From assembly GCF_021347895.1 (NCBI RefSeq), contig NC_067134.1, forward strand, positions 26,064,347-26,128,346: DNA of 64,000 nt, written 5' to 3'. This stretch comes from Acanthochromis polyacanthus. Lineage: Eukaryota > Chordata > Actinopteri > Pomacentridae. The notes under the pieces were generated by a model. It was not told the origin of the DNA. It did no database searches and saw only the letters and a program-made list of their open reading frames with translations. Position 1 is the stretch's first letter, and the number at the start of each line of letters is the position of its first letter. Of the stretch, positions 46,201 through 58,200 are shown one piece after another. The position numbers were made by a program, and so were the translations under genes.

Positions 46201-49200
46201 AAACCAATTTGATGCAGTCCCTTCATGGCTGTCTGCTTCCCACTGTCCTCATGCTAGTTTTTCACCGCAAACGGACTTATGTGGAGCATGAATGAGTCTG
46301 GAAGGACAGTTTTACTACTTTTATATCAGAAAACATTTGTATGATTTCACAGAAACTCGTCTGCAGTGTAATTCTGGACACTTCAGTGATAAATCTGAGA
46401 GTTCCTGTAAGTTGCATTTAGTAAGTGTGACACAAATAAGTTTCAGTTTCACCACCGTGACACGGAGGCTGCAATTAATGATTATTATATTGATGAACTG
46501 ATTAGTTTTGTGGTCTTTCAAATGTCAGAAATTGGTGGCAACTGTTGATCAGTGTTTCCTAAAGCCCAGGATAATGTTCTTAACTGCTTATAATTGTATA
46601 AAATAAAAGGTTACTGTAGTACAGGGGTAAAGAAAACCGCAAATATTCAAATTTAAGATGCTTGAATCATAGAATTTAGACTTTTTCTCTGTCTTAAAAA
46701 TAATTAAACCAATTAATCAAAAGTAATTGGAGATGAATTTATTAGTTGACAACTTGTCATTAGCTGGGTTTCCATTACAGTTTTTCGCAAAATAAAAGCG
46801 ATATTTCTAAAATTTCGACAAAGTATACTTGCGCTTTGAACCTGTTTCCATTGAAGGCTGTTCTGGGCAGAAGCATCGTAACTCATAAAATATCATCCCT
46901 CGAGATTTCACTGCAGGAAGACGGACGCTCAAAACCTGTTTCTATCTCCTTCTAACACTCTGCATTCCTCTGCTGTTTGCTGTCTAGTATGGCAGTGATG
47001 TTTTTCTCAAGAATAATGGCAAGAAAAGTCTCGGTCTCCTCTTCTGTCCACACGTACCGCGCCATGTTTACTCCGAGAGAACTGGTCAAAAAGTGTTTCC
47101 ATTGCGCTTTTGCGATATTTTTCAATATCGTAACATCTGGAAAAACAACCTCATGAGAGCGTGAAAACTTTTAGCTATATTTTAGTCCTTTTTCAAAATT
47201 CAGGTGTTTCCATTACCAGTTTTTTATTGCGCTCTTTACATTTTACGCATATCTAAGGGTAATAGAAACGCAGCTATTGATCGTTGCACTTTATGTGACA
47301 CTGATTTCAGCTGCGTAACTGTATGAAAGCAGAAAAAGTTTTCCCTTGGCAGTAGGAGATGCTGTCTGTAATATATTTGTTACTCTCAGCAATCAAAAAG
47401 TATGACAGCGGTTGTGAATAACGTGACATTTTTAGACAACCACTTCTGGTTTCCTTAATGCGATACGAAGCTTGCAGTCTGTTTTTCACATGGAACAAGT
47501 CGAAGCTACTGGTGCTTGCATCAGAAACTTTCCAAGGAGCTGGTAACAGCAGGCCTTCCTCAGACCGCATCGCAAGTGAAGCACATCTCCCGTCTAGCTC
47601 TCTAGGTGGTGGGTGTTTGTGTGTCTGTGCATGAGTGGTTTGGGTTGATACAGCAGAGGAACAGCCAGGCACTGATGTCATCCTCCACTTCCCTCTCTTG
47701 TCCCCTGAGTCACCAGGGCACCGTCCCAAAAACAGCTCCGGGGACGGCAAAGCGCCGGCCGCTCCGCTGAGAGCGACGTTTGTGTCACAGACAATATCTG
47801 ACGGAGAAAGTACAGCTTGTTGCGAGGAGGCACTGACATAATAAACAGAGGAAGCTGGAGCAGGGTCCGTCAGACGTGACCTTCCCTGGGTCTGGAGCCA
47901 GACATCAGAACTTATGTGTCAGTGTCATAAGGCATAAACACAATCACAAGCTTGAGTAACAAAAGGGTCTGTTGAGCTACAGGAAAGGGTGCTGAATTTG
48001 TATCATCTTTTAAAACCTGGTTCTTGTTCACAGTCGGGTTTTAGAGGCAGCCCTCAGGGCATCCTGTGAACTTCTGCTTTAAGGTGGAGTCGTCACAGCT
48101 TTGCCTTGACTGTTAGATCACTTTGCTGTTTGGTCAACAGTTGAGGTTGTGGTCAAATAAAAAATTAAGTGCCATGTTGAACACACACAGATGTAACCCA
48201 TTGAATGTATTGAAATAGTTTCTTTTTACAGCTAAGATATTAGAAGTTTCTGTAAAACACAATGTTTTTCTTTTGCTGTAAGTGATTGCTATTTTTGATT
48301 ATTTTATCTGGTGACGGGATGTAGTTAAAAATGCTCATCAGTCTCCCAGAGCCCAGTGTGAAATCTCTAAACGGCTTATATACATTTTAAAATGATTAAA
48401 ATCCGAGAAAATCGACAAATATGTTGCTTTTTTCCCTTTGATAGACTGTTTAAATGATTGACTGTTTATTGACTTATCAGTTAATCACTTCAGTAGTGGT
48501 GCTGTTGCTTCTATCTTGCCCTCAGTCCATTTGTTTTTATCAGGCAAATACGTCTGTGGCAAGGCAATGTAGCAAATATAATCAAAGTAAAATAATTAGA
48601 CTGACACTCAAAGTCCAGTGCAACACTTTAAGACGCCATTACATTAATAAAAGGCCTTTTAGCAGCTTGTAAAGAAAACCATCTAGACTCTTAACAGCAC
48701 AACTTGGTCTGAATATGTTCAAAAACCTGAACAAAAGGTGAGCTTTGCGTTTGCAATGAGAGTAGCTCGATGTAAACAGTGTCCTGGAAGGTGCTTTATC
48801 ACTGTTTCACTGACATTGCTGTCATTTTTCTGCACTTATTCCACCAGCGGGATTTACATCCAGAGGTACAAGAAAGTCTGACTTTTTCTTTTTTCACTCC
48901 TCACTGAAACTGCCCGTGCTGTATTGGATTCCTAAACATGTCTGTTCTTAAATGTGGATTCACTGATCATGAATTGAGGATCAAAACATCTGAGGTACTC
49001 TCATATATCCTGACCCCAGTGTTCTCGCCCTTCCATTTGGTTCACCCTGTAGGCTGGAGGGGGCAGGGGAATTTTCGTGTTTGCTGGGGAGGGGGCCAGC
49101 TGTGTACTTTGGGGGCCTGGTCTGTGTCAACATCCTGGTTCTGTGGAAGTAAAGGAGCAACTTGTAGGGGAAAATATCAGCAGAAGCGGTTAGAAAGATG

Positions 49201-52200
49201 AGCGAAAAGGTAAATGAGCGAGAGAACTCTGGGATGTGGAGGAGAACTTCAGGAGGAAAGCAGTGGGGGTCGCGGCGTGGGAGGAGTTGTGACATCGCTG
49301 CAGGGCAAAACACCTTTTTGCACTTGTTTGACCCTTCACCTTATTTAAGTCCACAGTCCTGCAGAATAAGCCCTTTTTTTTTTTTCCATCTTCTGCAAAA
49401 CGACCTTCACCTTCTCGTCCACCAAAGGATGAATGTTTGGTAGCGGTGATTCTTCATCGGTTCTCACTCCTCCCTCTGAGGACCGCCTCACTCTGCAGGG
49501 GGGTTAATCAGCGGGACAGACAGTTGCTCAGAGCACAGCAGGCCAGATTAGCAGCTCTACTGATTGAAGTGTGTGTGTGTGTGTCTTAAGACCTCTCTCG
49601 GCAAAGCTCCTCTAAACAGCTTACAGTAACTAAACAGCTGCACATTTAACAAGGGGCCCGTTTGAGTGGGAACTCGTCTTCACGGCTGAAATGGAGAAGG
49701 GGATTTAGAAACATCCCAAAATGGCATCCCTTAAAGAACCCAAAATATGAATTATGTAGGACTTGACACAGCTTGTGCACTCGGTGAGATACTTGGTGGG
49801 GTTTCACACTTTCTGGCCTCACTTGTTGCTTCTGTGGTAAAGTACAGTCTTGAACTACCCTTCCTGCAGATTGAGGTCTGTTTAGTGCCCGTGCACATGA
49901 AGGTGGGAGTTCAAGCTTTAAGGTTATTTAAGTATGAGGTGACGCATAATGAAAATACGTCCTCGCTTTCATGGTTGAAGCTAGAAGTTTCAATGTGTCA
50001 TCTAGAAAATGGGAGGAGGATGGAGGAAACATAGGGGGGAAGAAGTGAAAAAAACAAACCACTAAACATGGAAATTTGGCTTTAAATTTTTCTTGCATTG
50101 GTGTTTCACTGTTCTATGACTGGAGATGGACATTGAACATTACATTACCTGGAGTGTCCAGTGAATGCAGCAGCGTTATGTTTTGCTTCTATGCTGACTG
50201 CTGGAGACAATCTGCTGCCATTTTTGTACCTTAATGCTGACAATACGCTCACAATTCATTTTTAATGAAGCGTTTCATTAAATCATTGTCTGTCTTGTTT
50301 TTAGATAAGTAGAGAAAACGACAAAGGAAGAAACGGAAACAAAATCTTTAAAATGCTTCTACTTGTTAGAACTGCTTCTGGCCGATGCCAAACAGGAACT
50401 TTACTCACCTAATTTTAGGGTTTCATTGTTGTTTTGGACTATTTAAAGCTTCAGTTCACATGTGGTGTGGTGGCAATAAAGAAGCACACCTCGATTTGCA
50501 GGTTTAAGTTGGTTAATCTAAATGTATTGGATGTGGCCCTGTGTGGGATTTATTGCTTGTCCAACTCCTCCTTTAAAGTGCTAACACTAAGTGGTGTCAC
50601 TTCTTTTAAAGAGGGCGATTTGATCCCTTTAAGAACGGAGATGTTGCTCAGTCATTGTGTCTCCAGACGGCGTGCCGGTTAAGGACAGGCTCGCAAAAGT
50701 CAGTCCTTCAGGACGTCTCAGTTGTCGGAGTGTCTGATTAGCTATGTCGCTGCTTCGGCATGTTGTTGTCCCTCCTCTCCTCCCCCGCTCTCTGCGGGAG
50801 AGAGAGGATTAACTGACCGTCTGGTCCATACAGGATTCCACCTCTCTCCACTCTGTGGGTTTGCTATGTTTTGGCAAAGAGAGACACACACTTGCGGCAG
50901 CACAAAGGTTGGCTCTTTCACAGCTGATTGCTGATGGCAGGCGGGCCCCACACAAACATGGGAAGGCACAGTCAAGGCCGGTCACTTGGAAACCCCAGCT
51001 CAGCACTGCATTCTCCATAACTGTTCCTGTCTTACACAGTTACCAAGGCAGTGGCTGTTGAAGTCCACACAAAGTCTTAATTCATCTGCCAGTGAACCAG
51101 ATTACGTTTCTGACATGGCTTTTGTCAACAGCCACTTTTATGCGCTTGGGTGAGCAGATCAACACGTCGTCCCTCCAGTTAACTGTTGCCATAATTGGCT
51201 TCATTTGGTGTGGTGGGATTTGTTGCAGAATTGTTTGAAAAGCAGACCCAGTACCTGTGTTAAATGCAAGGTTGTTTTTCAGAGTCAGAGGTCACTGAGG
51301 GCAGAACATTTCAAAGGTTCTCCATGTTCAGAAACTGCTAGAGAAGGCTTGATTACTGTCATCAAACCACTTCGATCGTGTATTGATAACGTCAGGGTTC
51401 TCGCCAGCGCATTTCAAAAGATTACGCTGTGATTAGGGCCGCTACGCTGCCTTTCATGTTGTGGTATTGTGTTTTGAGCACATTTGCTTGCGTAATATTT
51501 CCATATTTATGTGAGAAAACTTCTTTGCAGTGTGGGGCAGTTGGCGCTGTGAAAGAGAGTTATTTTGACAGATAACGCCATGTGCATTTGTTTTTATGGA
51601 CTGGGTGCCTATCTAGGTTAATTTATGTCTCCCCACCTCAGCCGTACTTTCCTGTCGATTGACCCGTTCCCGTCTAAAATTAAGAGTCGCTTCCCATCTC
51701 GGGGTTACAATTCGCATGTCTCGGTTGTTTCCGCGATGCCATGTATGGTGAATAGTAGGGGTGTAACGGTACACTAAAATGTAAATTCGGTTTGGTTCAG
51801 TTTCCTAGAGTATTCGGTTGGGTTAATTTTCGGAACAAAAAAGGCAGAAAAAGAACGTGAATAAGAACGTAGTCCTGTGGCAATAAAAACTCCAATGCCA
51901 TGTGTTATTGCTTTAGCCCGGTCAGAGTCGCGTGTTGGAGATTGTTTAAAAGCAGACGTTATCGGTGTTTGCACCAAGCTGGTTTCTTTCTTGTTGATGT
52001 AACATTTACTGTCGGGTGATGCCGTTTTAAGTGCGTTAACATATTAGACCTGTTTCCTGTAGCTTACCCGATCTCCGTGGAACAGTGCCGACACACAACT
52101 TTGGTTTTATCCACTTGTCTTTGTCCATTGGTAACTGTAAAAGGAAAACCAAAATGTTCCCAAACTGGAGAGCGTAGTGAGCTGGGACGGTCTTCCAGCT

Positions 52201-55200
52201 CAGGTTTGATGCCATTTAACACACCTGCTAGCAACGCCTCCACTTCTTCAAGAAGTGGAAGAAGTGGTGTCCGACACTCTAAAGCGTCCGTGTGAAAACA
52301 CGTTAAGGACTTTAGTTCCCAACGGAGCGCTTAGATCACTCTAGTCATAAATTTGAAGAGAAAATAAAATGAAATATGAACCGAAACGGTGCGCAAGTGG
52401 ACCGAACCGAACATGCCGTACCGAAACGGTTGAATACAACCACGTGAACCGTTACACCCCTCGTGAATAGTGACCTAAATCACGAGCATTTGGAGCATCT
52501 GCATGACGCTCATTGGCTGACATCTGGGCTGGCCGCTCGCGAGATTTAATGAATGCTATTGCGCATGCGCATAGTGTCGTGCCGTCCCGACCTGCCGTTA
52601 CGCTGTAAATAAATCCTGGTGAGAACCCTGAACGTGGCAGCAGAATAGGACATGTAGTATGGGATATTTTACAACAGAAGCACAGTGGCACAGTTCTTTA
52701 CGAGCCGAGAGAGTCTCGCTATCAGGAGCTAAACGGTGACTCGAGTATTTCAAAAAATGTATTGGGTTTTTTTTCACTGCTAAGGTTCTCTTTTGCAGCT
52801 TTATGTGCACTGAATGCATACAGGACAAAAACAGAAGGGTGGAGGTGTTCCCACATCTGCCGAATTCGTTTCCTGGGTTGTAGTTCCTCTTGAGTTAAAG
52901 CTATGTTTCGTTTGTCGTGCTCCTGGCGGCCCGCCACACTCATGTGAACGAGGGAGCAATGACCTTATGGCTGTAAAGTGACCCCTGTGCTCAGAGTTAT
53001 TGACCTGTTCAATATTTGTTTACATTGGTTTATCTTAGTGTTACAATGAGATTAACATTAATGTTTTGTTTGTATTGATCTGTCTACGCAATCAGAATAA
53101 AGATCCGGTGTTGCTCTTCAGCAGTAGCTCATGTTCTGCCATGTAACAATATCCTCAGCATCCTCGTTGAAATGATGTTGATCGGGTTGTGCAGTAACAA
53201 GTAGCTTATGTTATTGGATGCCGGCCACTGGTGTAGATTGCCCAGAGTGACCCCCATTCATAAAGCAGACCCACCCTGTGAGAAGTTCTGGAGTGAGAGT
53301 GAATAACGTCACCAAGAACTACAAAAATATGACAGTGGTGTGCAATCGGCGCGATTAAAAGATTCAATTTAGCAAAGGACAATCAAAATATAATTGAATA
53401 AAATATCATTTAAAAGGAGAAGTTACGACCACACAGATTGATAAATAGGCAAACATGAAATAAATAACTGCAAGTCATTGTTTTTGTAGCTGAAATTATT
53501 TTTTAATTAAGTGTTAATTGGTAGAGGTTGTTTCTATAATGGAATTAACTGTCTATATCATCATCCATCCAGTGGAATGTGTGTGAGTTGCATTTCTGTT
53601 ACTCATTAACTGCCAACTCCGACCAGCTTTGGACGGTTTCTTTAAACATTTTCAGCCACTTAGAACAAGTTTCCTACAGCCTGGCTTCATCAGAGGTTGC
53701 CACAGCTCTTGTACTACACGCTAGTCGGATTTCATCTTTTGTAAAACCGTAACTTTTTCCAGCCTTGCAGATTACTGGTGTGTATTGCACTTTGGGTCCC
53801 TTTCCCAGACAGGAATTAAGCCTCAGTCTTGATGTTGACTAAAATATGGTTTTCCCTCTGTGCCGAATCCTCACTCTGGCCACAAGTGTGCCGCAGAGAT
53901 TTTGGCTTACATGGAACACAATATTTGTTTAAACGCAGCAACTAAATCGGTTGGAAATGGATTCAGACTGAAGGAACGTGCAATGATTTAGTGGCGTAAA
54001 GCAACAGTATGTAACATTTGTTGAGCAAATCGTCATGTCAGTCTGAACCTGCAATTTAGTGTCCATAGCAATGGTCATTTTTGTGTTACATGTCCTTTAG
54101 TGGAATAAACCCAGCTCTTTATACAACTCTGATTTACCTAAAAATGTTATTCCCACACAGTTTAAAGCCGGTGTTAAACTACCAGTAGAGTAAAGCAGAT
54201 GCTACCTCTTTCTGTTGAGGTCTCTAGCTAGCAGTTAAACCTCTGTCATAATGGGTCGACTTGGCCCAGGATCAAAAACTAGTGAGTCAACAACTTTGCT
54301 TCTACAGCCAAGCATCAAGCACAAGACTTAACAAGCCAGCTAATATAATCTGCTTGTCTAACAGCAAGGACAGCTCGGCGTCTTGTTTTGAAGCCTTTTA
54401 TTCAGAGAGTCTCCCATCTACAACAACAAAAAGCCGATCACAAACTTACTATTGTCCTGCCTGGTCGCTCTCTTTTTGTCTTTATAGCTTCCTCTATTCC
54501 TTCCTTCACTTTTGCCGTGACATCTGTACTGAGAGTCTTCTTCTGTCAACTAGCTTTACAGTGGTGTCCGTAATGTGAATGTTGAGCTAACTTCTACTGG
54601 GATATGCACACTTTTCCTGAGAGATCATATCGATATCCAAGTCACACTGTGCAAGAGCAGGTGTTTAGGGCTCTGAAAGAGGAGCCTGTGCCTCATCAAA
54701 ATGATTTTGAAGCTGATATTTTAAGTTAAAATAGTTGCACAATGTTGCTTTAAGACTTAATCGTTTCCCTGGAAGCTGCTCGCGGTTTCCAGCCAGATAA
54801 AGCTCGTCCTTAAGTAGGTTAGATTGTGGACATGTGGGATGCAGCCCCTTTAAAATAATGTTACATAAACGGACTGTTAGGTGTAGTGTGGCCGTCCAGA
54901 TATCTATAGTATGGAGAAAGTGCTGCAAGTATTCATGGGTAATTTATGAGCGTCAGACAGAGGCAGATGCATTGTGGTGTGAGCTCCCCGTGGCACAGGG
55001 GAGTCCAGCTATGTGCCGTATAGACACAAGTTTCATGGATTATTCATTGCAGGGATATTGAGAGAAACCGAGAGAGGGATGAAGGCAGGAGAGAAAAAAT
55101 AAGAGGGAAGGGAGAGAAATGCAAAGTAAGCGTTCCTGAGGTTTTGTCTATAATTGCCGAGAGGAAAAAGGGTTCATTGCCACAGTTTCTTCTTTCCGTG

Positions 55201-58200
55201 TCCCTTTTCCTCTCCCTGCTTTCTGTATGGTCGGCTCTGCAGCAACCTCGCTGTAACTTAATCTCAAAGAGAGTATACCCCAGATCATCTCTCTTGCTTC
55301 CTGTTGCGCTTTATCTCCCCTGCTCTTTTTTTTCTCCCCCCCTCTTCTTTCACTCTTGCTAAACTTTTGTGTGCCATCTCTTCCTCTGTACTGCGCGCCT
55401 CCCTCTTTCTTTCTCTCTCTTCGTGTTGTAAACCGCCGCTGAGGCAACGTACAGCTCAGTGTGTAAGTAGGTGAGGGAGGAAGGATGTCGGATGCCTCGG
55501 AAGTCAGCCCCGCTCCGCTCTCTGCCGTCAGCTGCTGCTAGGCCCGCTGCCAGCGCCGCTTAACGAGGCACAGCCAATGACTGACTTTTATCCTCTGCTC
55601 CACCCCAACTCAGGTCCTTGAGTAGCAAGCTGCTGCCTCGAAAAAGCGGGGCTTGTTCACCCTGGCAAAGTGCTGAGAGGGTAGGAAGGAAAGGATTGCC
55701 CACATACAGAGACAATGTTTTAAAATCTAAGTCCAACACTTTTTTGAGGAAATACAATTCAAAACCGAGGGCAGTAATTTGTGGGGAAAAAAAAAAAAAA
55801 ATGGATCATCGTTGTTGTATCTTCACCAAAACTTGTGTGGTTTCAGTTGGAGTCCAACATTAACACCCACCATGCACCAAATGTTGGTAGATTTTCCATT
55901 TGGTGAGTGAATCTTGGCAGGCTATCTGTCACACTGGCAGTCAAATGTTTGTGTCAAAATACTAATGTGATAAAAATCGACCATGCTGTCTGGTTTAACA
56001 CGCACTCGGTATTATTGTTTTGCCACCAGTATTCTGCAAAGGCCCGCCCCTCCTCTGATTCTCTCTGATGTTTTTGTCTAAATGTAATGACCCAAACTAA
56101 GCAACAAAACACTTCTCAATTAGAGACAGAGTAGTGGTGTGCAGTTCTTTATCCAATGGGATTGCTGCGGTTTTGCAAAATCTTAACGCCTGAAAAAAAA
56201 ATGCTTTATAAAAATCCTTAAAGTGGCTTCACTGGGGATAGTTTTAATCATGAAGCATTGTTTGTTTGCAAAAACTTGGCAAGGAAACTAAAAATTAAAC
56301 CGATTTTCTTTCTAGTAATGTTTCTTGATTTTTACTAAAGAGGAAAAGACCTAAATAACAATGAGCTCAGAGCTGAGGTAGTCGTCATGGTACTGTTGTG
56401 TAGAAGTAACAAAATGCTGAAACGATTGTCCAGGAGTTGACTTCATGGCCTTATTAATCACTTTAATTAAACAATGGACAATTAAAAATGGGTTGCTTCT
56501 TCACAGAAACTTTGTAATGAGCGGTAAGGCGTCTGATCTTTTCCCCTGGGTCAAACCCAGATCAAGAATCCATCTGTACGAGTCCTTCATAACCCTCCTC
56601 TTGACCAGAGTTGGATTCTACCCAGCTTTGGTGATTGGGTCTTGCTATCAAGAATAGAAACACAGTTCATGATACCCTCGTATCACCGTTGCTTCACGGA
56701 TTGAGTGAAGAATTTAAGGCAAAGAAAGAAAAGTTTGCACACCTGGGGATCGAGAACCAGACAGTTTACCCGATTATAACTTTTTCTTTGCAGATGTTGC
56801 TTGTGTAACAGAGCAAACAGTCAACCTCTTGTGCTTTTGTCTTCTAGATCAATGTCCGTGTGACCACCATGGATGCAGAGCTGGAGTTTGCCATCCAACC
56901 CAACACCACAGGAAAGCAGCTCTTTGACCAGGTCAGCACAGTAGTCAAACACCACAAATCTGGATGGAGACACGTTTTGTTCTCATCCCAGATTTCCGCA
57001 AACATTGTCCCACTCCGACTGGACAGCCTCAGATACAAGAAAGCTGGGATGAATTTCATTAGGATGCTTTCAAAAGCTGTAAGAAGTCTCATTTCATTTT
57101 GTTTGGCTGTTAGGTGGTGAAGACGGTGGGTCTGCGGGAGGTGTGGTTCTTCGGCCTGCAGTATGTGGACAGTAAAGGCTACATCACCTGGCTCAAACTC
57201 AACAAGAAGGTCTGTCCTCCTTTGGTTTGTTCTTCTGCTTTTGTGATAACCGCGAAAACATGCACAGCTTTTTTTTCTCCTCTTTAATTCTTCGTCAGGG
57301 TCTTTCATTCACACTTTCTGTTTCATTCTGCATCAGTGAGTGGGATTTAGCCTCGAAGCTCTGCTGTGGTCTGGAGCCTCAGTGGTGCTTAAAAGGCTTC
57401 CTCTCTCAGGCCAACACGCCCTCCAGTCTTACACCCCCACTGACACAGAGTCTCTCTGTTTCCAAGTGGGCGTGACAGAAATTCCCTCACGCTCTACAGG
57501 CATTGTGTCCTCGAGAGAGGGGCAGAAAAAAGGCAGAGAGAGAGAACCTGTGCTGAAATATCCCAGTAACATTAAAGTTCTGCGAAACATGTTCATGAAC
57601 ACGGATATGTTTGTGTCATAGTCCTCTATCCACTGTGGCCAGGGCAGGCTGTGAGCATGATCTTCTAACAAGTGTTCCTCCAATGGAAACTATTTTGTAT
57701 GCGTCAACTGTGCACATATGCACAGCCCACCCTGCTAGCATGTGTCACCAGATAGAGAAGGATCTGTTTGGACTGACAGTGACCACATTACAGAAGTGAT
57801 AAGTGATGAATATGCTTGTTTAGTACAGTCGATTAATGTGCTGTTGTTGTGGATTACAGCCTGACCAATACTAGATTTCTGAGGAAGATATACTGCTGTA
57901 TGTGTCAGTATTTTAATGTATTTTTTTTCAATGTAAACAAAAGATATTTTTGATGAGGTCTTTTTTGATAGTTTCTGTGCAAATGGTTGACAAATAATGT
58001 CATCTGTGTTTTGTTTTTTTGTGGATAAACCAGGCAATGGTGGCTATTTCTTCTAAAGTAGTTTAATTATATATTAGGTATTTCTTCAATAAAAAATAAA
58101 ACTTACTGAACAAACATTCAGGGGAGGATGAGGAAGAGAGAGAACATGTCAGGAAAAATAAGTCATTGATTCTTAGCTGAGTTTGGACTTATGCTTTCTG

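Larger units (their letters stand above)
43255..56847 (+). other. rdx: rdx intron 2, 13.6 kb, rich in mobile elements
   Basis: This first coding intron holds the nested insertion cluster at 43388-45851, a Harbinger-type element at 46762-47275 and a hAT-like element at 51756-52462, all listed separately. I recognise nothing in 47276-51755 or 52471-55400. Frames of 70-150 codons in these stretches have no splice context or family resemblance. A GC-rich patch at 55440-55620 could be an alternative first exon (see findings). Confidence 0.75.

Noticed and set aside
47307..47750. 147-codon minus-strand frame inside an rdx intron
   Set aside because: No splice signals, no family resemblance, no promoter and composition like flanking DNA; treated as chance.
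55148..55447. 99-codon charged minus-strand frame
   Set aside because: It is a translation of a purine-rich strand (CT-rich on the other) upstream of the GC-rich patch, with overlapping frames on both strands.
56844..57308. 154-codon minus-strand frame opposite rdx exons 3 and 4
   Set aside because: It is an antisense shadow of conserved rdx codons; the plus strand has correct splice sites and family sequence.
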